DNA from: Gammaproteobacteria bacterium
Lineage (GTDB): Bacteria; Pseudomonadota; Gammaproteobacteria; UBA11654
Assembly (NCBI GenBank): GCA_002718375.1
Contig: PBEI01000016.1
Coordinates: 30,233-40,623, forward strand
Direction: 5' to 3'
DNA length: 10,391 nucleotides
Positions 6,199 through 10,391 of the stretch are shown here, one piece after another (position 1 is the first letter of the stretch; each line of letters opens with the position of its first letter). The notes under the pieces were generated by a model that did no database searches, was not told where the DNA came from, and saw only the letters and a program-made list of their open reading frames with translations. The position numbers were made by a program, and so were the translations under genes.

Positions 6199-7678
6199 GC
6201 CATTGATTAGACCAAGGCTTAGCTTGTTCAAGCTCCAATGCGAGCCCCAATAATTCCTCTTCATTCCCGAAGTTTGCATGAATGTGAGTTCCAATCGGCA
6301 AACCTGATGATGACCAGTGTAAGGGCAATGAAATTGCTGGGTCTCCAGTAACATTGGCAAGGGGCGTGAATGTGATGAAGTTCAGAGATCTTTCAAGCAA
6401 GGTATCAAAATCTATATCAGGCGCCATTGACCCGATTCTTGGTGCGATTGTTTGCGTGACAGGAGAGAGAATGAAATCAAAAGAATTAAAGAGTTCTCGA
6501 GTTTTTATGGTGTCTTCTTGAAGTCTCAAGACCGCACGTTCAACGTGACCTTCGGGCTGATTTTCAAACCAATTTCCCAAATCCAATGTCCAGGGTTCAA
6601 GTAGAGAATCTATGGGTGTTTTTTTGGACACAAAATTTTGTTGCGCCAAATCAATGATTCCTTTTGCCCCATAAGCCCAAATTGTTAAAAATGAATTTGT
6701 GAATTGATCACCGTTGATGAAGGGTTTTATCTCTTCCACTTGGTGACCAAGGTTTTGGCAGATCAGAGCCGAATTCTCGATTGCATTTTTGACCTCAGGC
6801 TCAGCTTCTTGTCCGAGCATATTAGTCGTGATCATTCCGATTCTGAATCGTTTTTCTTTTGGATAGATATTCGCAGGCACTGGCCTCAGTTTAGGATTAT
6901 TCAGAGATTGCATATGCTGAAGCGCAGTGATTGAATCCCTGACACTTCTTGTATGAACAAATCTCACGCTCAGATCAACCGGACGATTTGGTTGCGCGTC
7001 ATCAATCGTTCTATGGATGGTGGGCTTCAACCCCACGATTCCGCAACAGGAAGCTGGGACACGAATTGATCCCCCTCCATCAGATGCTGAGGCAATAGAG
7101 ACCATTCCAGATGCGACTGCAGCAGCAGAACCACCACTGGAACCGCCTGGAGAGTGATCCGTATTCCATGGATTTCTTGCAGGACCTAGAAGCAGAGATT
7201 CAGTTACTCCCAGAAGTCCAAACTCAGGTGTATTGGTTTTGCCAAGTGAAATTAGTCCCATATCAAATGCAGCCTGGACATTGGAGGAATTTTTATTGGC
7301 AATGCGATTTGCAAACATGCGAGAACCGCCTGTAGCTCTTACACCTTTATGATTAAGGAGATCCTTGATGAGGTAGGGAACGCCAGGAAAAGGTCCTTTC
7401 CCATCATGATTTTTTGCAGCCAATAATGCTTCATCGAAAGATTTGGTGACCACTGCATTCAAATATCCGTCCACAGCTTCAATTCTATTGATGGCAGACA
7501 TCACCATTTCTTCAATGGAAACCTCTCCTTTTCTGATAAGTTCCGCCTGTTCGGTTGCATCCATCATGAAGAAAGGATCATTTTCTGCAAGTATCTTTTG
7601 GATGGAAACAAGATTAGATAGCCCAAGGGCCAATCCTGACTTGAGCAGCATTCTTTTCGACTTATTTGGCATGGTCAT
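6188..7678 (-). CDS. Amidase-signature hydrolase with N-terminal export signal
   Basis: A 496-aa serine hydrolase of the amidase signature family, which splits amide or ester bonds with a Ser-cisSer-Lys triad. Visible are Lys105 in PYLIKDLLN, Ser180 in [15 protein letters not shown] (177-191) and nucleophile Ser204 in [12 protein letters not shown] (199-210). The spacings Lys+99 and Ser+24 equal those of fatty acid amide hydrolase. The N terminus (about 1-31) is basic then hydrophobic, with SKRMLLKSG at 7-15 resembling a Tat motif in which the first arginine is lysine; export is thus inferred, the route uncertain. It is not GatA by context, as no gatB or gatC is near. The substrate is unknown. 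It begins 2 nt after the arsC-like stop, with no strong ribosome site, so coupling is likely; ATG 7672 is an alternative start. Confidence 0.9.
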   Translation of the reverse strand: MTMPNKSKRMLLKSGLALGLSNLVSIQKILAENDPFFMMDATEQAELIRKGEVSIEEMVMSAINRIEAVDGYLNAVVTKSFDEALLAAKNHDGKGPFPGVPYLIKDLLNHKGVRATGGSRMFANRIANKNSSNVQAAFDMGLISLGKTNTPEFGLLGVTESLLLGPARNPWNTDHSPGGSSGGSAAAVASGMVSIASASDGGGSIRVPASCCGIVGLKPTIHRTIDDAQPNRPVDLSVRFVHTRSVRDSITALQHMQSLNNPKLRPVPANIYPKEKRFRIGMITTNMLGQEAEPEVKNAIENSALICQNLGHQVEEIKPFINGDQFTNSFLTIWAYGAKGIIDLAQQNFVSKKTPIDSLLEPWTLDLGNWFENQPEGHVERAVLRLQEDTIKTRELFNSFDFILSPVTQTIAPRIGSMAPDIDFDTLLERSLNFITFTPLANVTGDPAISLPLHWSSSGLPIGTHIHANFGNEEELLGLALELEQAKPWSNQWPKI

Positions 7679-7680
7679 GT

Positions 7681-8028
7681 TCAGATCAGCTCGTGCACAT
7701 TTTCAGGTGGTCTGCCTATGATTGCCGATGATTCATTGTAGACGATTGGGCGCTCAATCAGAATTGGGTGCTCAATCATCATTGAGATCAAATCATCTTC
7801 TGAAATGCTCGATAAATCAATGTTCAACTCTTTGATGATTGACTCATTTTTTCTAACCAGATCAGAAGCTTTCATGCCCAATTTCTTAAGCAATGAGCTT
7901 AATTCAGATGCACTAGGCGGATGCTGAAGATAGAGAATTATTTCTACTTCAATATTCTGGCTTTCAATTATTTCCAATGTCTTCCTTGACTTGCTGCATC
8001 TTGGATTGTGAAAAATTGATAAAGCCAT
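7681..8028 (-). CDS. arsC: ArsC/YffB-family thioredoxin-fold protein (arsenate reductase-like)
   Basis: A 115-aa cytoplasmic protein of the glutaredoxin-coupled ArsC family, which reduces arsenate to arsenite through a single cysteine. Cys11 in FHNPRCSKSR is the catalytic residue, and the three arginines of E. coli plasmid ArsC are present as Arg59 (LVRKNE), Arg93 (ERPIV) and Arg106 (IGRPPE), so the oxyanion pocket appears complete. I start at the ATG at 8028. A TTG at 8031 adds one residue and has better spacing (8 nt) from the AAAGGA in the end of the SDR gene. The gene sits 6 nt after the SDR stop and 2 nt before the amidase, so the three share an mRNA. No arsR, arsB or acr3 is nearby, so a role in arsenic resistance is not supported by context. 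Confidence 0.88.
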   Translation of the reverse strand: MALSIFHNPRCSKSRKTLEIIESQNIEVEIILYLQHPPSASELSSLLKKLGMKASDLVRKNESIIKELNIDLSSISEDDLISMMIEHPILIERPIVYNESSAIIGRPPENVHELI

Positions 8029-8034
8029 CAAATG

Positions 8035-8796
8035 TTACATCCTTTGTGCGCCATCAAGATCAACACATCTGCCTGAGTAGTAATCATTCATAAAGATAAA
8101 CTCAGCTGCTTGAGCAACTTCATCAGGCTCTCCAATTCTGCCTACAGGAACCATTTTTGATAGCTTTTCTTTAACATTGTCTGGCATCCCTGCAACCATC
8201 TCTGTATTGATAAATCCTGGAGCGATTGAGTTTACTCTAATGCCATACTTTGATAGCTCCTTCGCCCATACAACTGCCATAGATTGAACACCCGCCTTTG
8301 TTGCTGAGTAATTTGTTTGACCAAAATTTCCGTGCCTAGCAACACTCGAAATATTAATGATCACACCACCTTGCCCGCCTTCAATCATGTGTTGAGCAGC
8401 CTCTCTGCCACACAAAAATACACCAGTTAGATTGATATCTATTACTGCTTGCCATTCCTCTAGAGACATTCTTTTAACAAACTCTCCATCCTTGAATTTT
8501 ACCAATAGGCCGTCTCGAGTTATGCCTGCATTATTGATTGATCCGACCAATGGACCCATTTGATTAATCACTTCCGCATAGGCATTGGCAACATCATCTT
8601 CTTTTGTCATATCGCCTGAAACGCACATAGCTTCCGCGCCAGCTTTCTCACATGCTGATGCAGTATCTGCAATGCTGTCCTTATCTAGATCGATCAGTCC
8701 CAATTTGCAGTTATGCGTAGCCAGTCTTTTTGCCATTGCAGCCCCAAGTCCACGAGCTGCTCCAGTGATAATAATTGTCTTATCTTTTATATCCAT
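8035..8796 (-). CDS. Short-chain dehydrogenase/reductase (FabG-like, probably NAD-dependent)
   Basis: A classical SDR of 253 aa with an intact Rossmann fold: TGAARGLG (11-18), Asp36 at the end of strand 2 (GLIDLD), NNAG (88-91), Asn122, Ser150/Ser151, and Tyr163-xxx-Lys167. Asp36 is the residue that usually favours NAD over NADP, unlike FabG of fatty acid synthesis. Relative to E. coli FabG there is a longer segment at 94-111 ([18 protein letters not shown]), seen in a subgroup of proteobacterial SDRs. With the divergent thiolase and beta-oxidation gene, a 3-hydroxyacyl-CoA or related secondary alcohol substrate is reasonable but not shown. GAGGAAG precedes the ATG by 3 nt. It heads the run SDR - arsC-like - amidase, whose genes are spaced by only 2 to 6 nt. 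Confidence 0.93.
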   Translation of the reverse strand: MDIKDKTIIITGAARGLGAAMAKRLATHNCKLGLIDLDKDSIADTASACEKAGAEAMCVSGDMTKEDDVANAYAEVINQMGPLVGSINNAGITRDGLLVKFKDGEFVKRMSLEEWQAVIDINLTGVFLCGREAAQHMIEGGQGGVIINISSVARHGNFGQTNYSATKAGVQSMAVVWAKELSKYGIRVNSIAPGFINTEMVAGMPDNVKEKLSKMVPVGRIGEPDEVAQAAEFIFMNDYYSGRCVDLDGAQRM

Positions 8797-8823
8797 AACT
8801 TCCTCATATATGTATTTTAAAAA

Positions 8824-8851
8824 AATATAGACTGTGAATTGTAACTGAAAA
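8824..8851 (-). promoter_or_regulatory. Candidate promoter for the SDR-arsC-amidase operon
   Basis: On the minus strand, TTTTCA (plus 8846-8851, 4 of 6) and TATATT (plus 8824-8829, 5 of 6) are separated by 16 bp. Initiation near 8817 would leave a leader of about 20 nt with a good ribosome site. Confidence 0.35.
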
Positions 8852-8867
8852 TCTAAGCAATTGAATC

Positions 8868-8879
8868 ATGAATATTCAT
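8868..8879. promoter_or_regulatory. Perfect 12-bp palindrome between divergent promoters
   Basis: ATGAATATTCAT is an exact palindrome, and weaker symmetry (CAATT / AATTG) surrounds it. It lies between the candidate SDR and thiolase promoters, just upstream of the thiolase -35, a position suited to a regulator acting on both directions. AT-rich DNA makes chance palindromes fairly common. Confidence 0.3.
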
Positions 8880-8887
8880 TCAAGAAA

Positions 8888-8916
8888 TTGAGTAAATTTA
8901 GAGATTTCTGTAAACT
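8888..8916 (+). promoter_or_regulatory. Candidate thiolase promoter with overlapping operator-like dyad
   Basis: TTGAGT (8888-8893) and TAAACT (8911-8916), each 4 of 6 to consensus, are 17 bp apart. An 18-bp dyad of form TTTAnAGAnnTCTnTAAA (8897-8914) covers the spacer and most of the -10, pairing at 7 of 9 positions. A repressor bound there would block the promoter. The regulator is not identifiable; the repeat does not look like the E. coli FadR site. Confidence 0.4.
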
Positions 8917-8920
8917 ATGA

Positions 8921-8946
8921 GGTAATATTTTTTCTTAAAAATTACC
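8921..8946 (+). repeat. Inverted repeat at the predicted thiolase transcript start
   Basis: GGTAAT (8921-8926) and ATTACC (8941-8946) are perfect 6-bp arms 14 nt apart. Inside, four T-A pairs can extend the stem past one bulged base. The predicted start site is near 8922, so this may be a hairpin capping the 5' end of the mRNA or an operator at the start site. It ends 24 nt before the thiolase ATG. Confidence 0.35.
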
Positions 8947-8970
8947 ATCAATTAAATTATAAGGTGAGCA

Positions 8971-10176
8971 ATGACTGACGCGTATATTTTTGACCATGTA
9001 AGAAGCCCAAGAGGAAGAGGAAAGTCCGATGGTTCTTTGCATGAAGTAACCCCAGTAGAATTACTTTCCCAAGTTTTGGGATCCCTAAGAGATAGAAATG
9101 AGCTGGATACAAGCCGTGTTGATGATGTCATCATGGGAGTGGTCCATAATCAAGGCGAGCAAGCATCTAATCCAGCAAGAGTGGCTGCAATTCATGCTGG
9201 GTATGCAGAAGAGGCTGCAGGAAAACAGTTGAATCGTTTTTGTGCATCTGGACTTGAAGCAGTAAATTCTGCTGCTGCACAAGTCATGTCAGGTATGTCA
9301 GATCTTTGTATTGGTGGTGGTTTAGAATCCATGTCAAGGGTTCCTATGGATACAGTCGGTGGTGCTTTAGCAGTTGACCCACAGGTTGCCTATGGCAGCT
9401 ATTTTGTTCCACAAGGCATCAGTGCTGATCTCATAGCTTCAAAGTATGGTTTCACTAGGGAGGATGTTGACTCGTATGCAGTGGAGAGTCAACGGAGGGC
9501 ATCACATGCCAGAGACGAGGGCTATTTCAAAAACTCCATTGTTCCAATCAAAGATAGTCTAGGAGAAACCTTGCTGGACCATGATGAATGCATTAGAACT
9601 GGAACGACGGTTGACGATTTGGCAAAACTGAATCCATCTTTTCAACAAATTGGTGATTTTGGATTCAATGATGTTGCGATTCAGAGATATCCTGAAGTTG
9701 CAAAAATAGACCACGTTCATCATGCAGGAAATTCAAGCCAAATTGTCGATGGAGCGAGTGCTGTTTTGGTAGGCACTAAAGAAGTCGGCGAGGAGCTAGG
9801 GCTTACTCCAAGAGCAAAAATAGTTGGGTTTGCATCAACAGGATCTGAACCAACCATCATGTTGACTGGACCAGCACCATCGGCTGAGAAAGTGTTAAAA
9901 AGATGTGGCATGAACACAGATGACATTGATTTATTTGAGCTCAATGAAGCCTTTGCCGTTGTTGTGCTTCACTATATGAAAGAAATGGGTATCGAACACG
10001 ATGAGATCAATGTTAATGGTGGAGCAATTGCCATGGGACATCCACTTGGTGCAACGGGTGGTATGGTATTGGGAACGCTGATTGATGAAATTGAGAGAAG
10101 AGATCTCAGCACGGGACTGGTGAACTTATGTATTGGAGGTGGCATGGGCACCTCAACAATCATTGAACGCGTTTAA
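8971..10176 (+). CDS. Acetyl-CoA acyltransferase (thiolase)
   Basis: A 401-aa thiolase, the last step of beta-oxidation, cleaving 3-ketoacyl-CoA with CoA. Catalytic residues are all visible: Cys91 in NRFCASGLEAV (acyl acceptor), the NEAF motif (325-328), His357 in GGAIAMGHPLGATGG (350-364) and Cys387 in LCIGGGMG (386-393). Length fits the family (about 390-435 aa). AAGGTGAG sits just before the ATG. The next gene, 21 nt downstream, encodes a fatty-acid-oxidation alpha subunit, so a thiolase-alpha gene pair is likely, comparable to fadI-fadJ. This context favours a degradative 3-ketoacyl-CoA thiolase over a biosynthetic acetoacetyl-CoA thiolase, but the sequence alone does not settle the chain length used. 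Transcription probably starts near 8922 in a control region with several dyads. Confidence 0.95.
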   Translation: MTDAYIFDHVRSPRGRGKSDGSLHEVTPVELLSQVLGSLRDRNELDTSRVDDVIMGVVHNQGEQASNPARVAAIHAGYAEEAAGKQLNRFCASGLEAVNSAAAQVMSGMSDLCIGGGLESMSRVPMDTVGGALAVDPQVAYGSYFVPQGISADLIASKYGFTREDVDSYAVESQRRASHARDEGYFKNSIVPIKDSLGETLLDHDECIRTGTTVDDLAKLNPSFQQIGDFGFNDVAIQRYPEVAKIDHVHHAGNSSQIVDGASAVLVGTKEVGEELGLTPRAKIVGFASTGSEPTIMLTGPAPSAEKVLKRCGMNTDDIDLFELNEAFAVVVLHYMKEMGIEHDEINVNGGAIAMGHPLGATGGMVLGTLIDEIERRDLSTGLVNLCIGGGMGTSTIIERV

Positions 10177-10197
10177 TCTAATTGAGAAGGAATAAGA

Positions 10198-10391
10198 ATG
10201 AGCAAGAATATTAAAATGAACATTGATCAAGATGGCATAGCTGTCATTGAGATTGACGTTCAAGATCGACCAATGAATGTCATCACGGTTGATTTTGCCG
10301 ATGACTTTAAAAATTGTGTTGAACAAGTCCTTGGCGATGAAAAAATCATTGGTGCAGTTGTCACTTCAGCAAAAAATGATTTCATGGCTGG
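10198..10391 (+). CDS. Fatty-acid-oxidation alpha subunit, N-terminal part (cut by window end)
   Basis: Only the first 64 codons are present, starting at the ATG after AGAAGGAAT, 21 nt past the thiolase stop. The translation reads in part DRPMNVITVDFADDFKNCVE and IIGAVVTSAKNDFMAG, the start of a crotonase domain as in FadJ/FadB, where RPMNV and the K-x-DF-x-AGAD oxyanion loop are typical. The frame is open to the window edge. Position directly after a thiolase makes a multifunctional enoyl-CoA hydratase/3-hydroxyacyl-CoA dehydrogenase more likely than a lone enoyl-CoA hydratase, but the dehydrogenase part lies outside the window. Confidence 0.8.
   Translation, partial: MSKNIKMNIDQDGIAVIEIDVQDRPMNVITVDFADDFKNCVEQVLGDEKIIGAVVTSAKNDFMA

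Noticed and set aside
7111..7335. Plus-strand open frame of 74 codons within the amidase gene
   Set aside because: It is antisense to the catalytic GGSSGGS segment and has no own ribosome site or homology.
1..10391. Mobile element, prophage, CRISPR or genomic island
   Set aside because: No transposase, integrase, repeat array, tRNA or terminal repeats are visible, and base composition looks even across the window.

Overview
The window (about 40% G+C by eye) looks like chromosomal DNA of a heterotrophic, probably marine, gammaproteobacterium. The isocitrate dehydrogenase is close to the Escherichia coli enzyme throughout, and the response regulator and kinase resemble the CpxR/RstA and CpxA/RstB groups. 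The arsenate reductase-like protein is close to E. coli ArsC, and short intergenic gaps with a moderately AT-rich base composition fit marine lineages. The exact lineage cannot be fixed from this sequence. I see no tRNA, rRNA, CRISPR array, insertion sequence or phage gene.

Layout. 30-1310 (-): NADP isocitrate dehydrogenase (icd). 1390-2193 (-): an alpha/beta-hydrolase-fold protein whose nucleophile serine position is glycine. 2339-5179 (+): a tight three-gene operon made of a protein resembling plant red chlorophyll catabolite reductase (RCCR), an OmpR-family response regulator that overlaps it by 4 nt, and a membrane sensor histidine kinase. A hairpin with a T-run follows. 5254-6198 (+): an adrenodoxin-type [2Fe-2S] ferredoxin and a glutathione S-transferase-like protein. 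8796-6188 (-): an SDR dehydrogenase, an ArsC-like thioredoxin-fold protein and an exported amidase-signature enzyme in one run; the amidase end overlaps the GST end by 11 bp, tail to tail. 8971 to the window end (+): a thiolase and the first 64 codons of a fatty-acid-oxidation alpha subunit (crotonase domain), divergent from the SDR gene.

Working together. The right end is a beta-oxidation locus: thiolase plus multifunctional alpha subunit, with an NAD-type SDR reading away from the same 174-bp control region, which holds three separate inverted repeats. The left end is the TCA-cycle gene icd. The middle is the unusual part. An RCCR-like protein, from a ferredoxin-dependent bilin reductase superfamily known mainly from chlorophyll breakdown in plants, is translationally coupled to a two-component system. 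A divergent alpha/beta-hydrolase-fold protein lies on one side and a [2Fe-2S] ferredoxin on the other. A tetrapyrrole-processing or tetrapyrrole-sensing module is a reasonable hypothesis, but it rests on similarity recognised by eye and on gene order.
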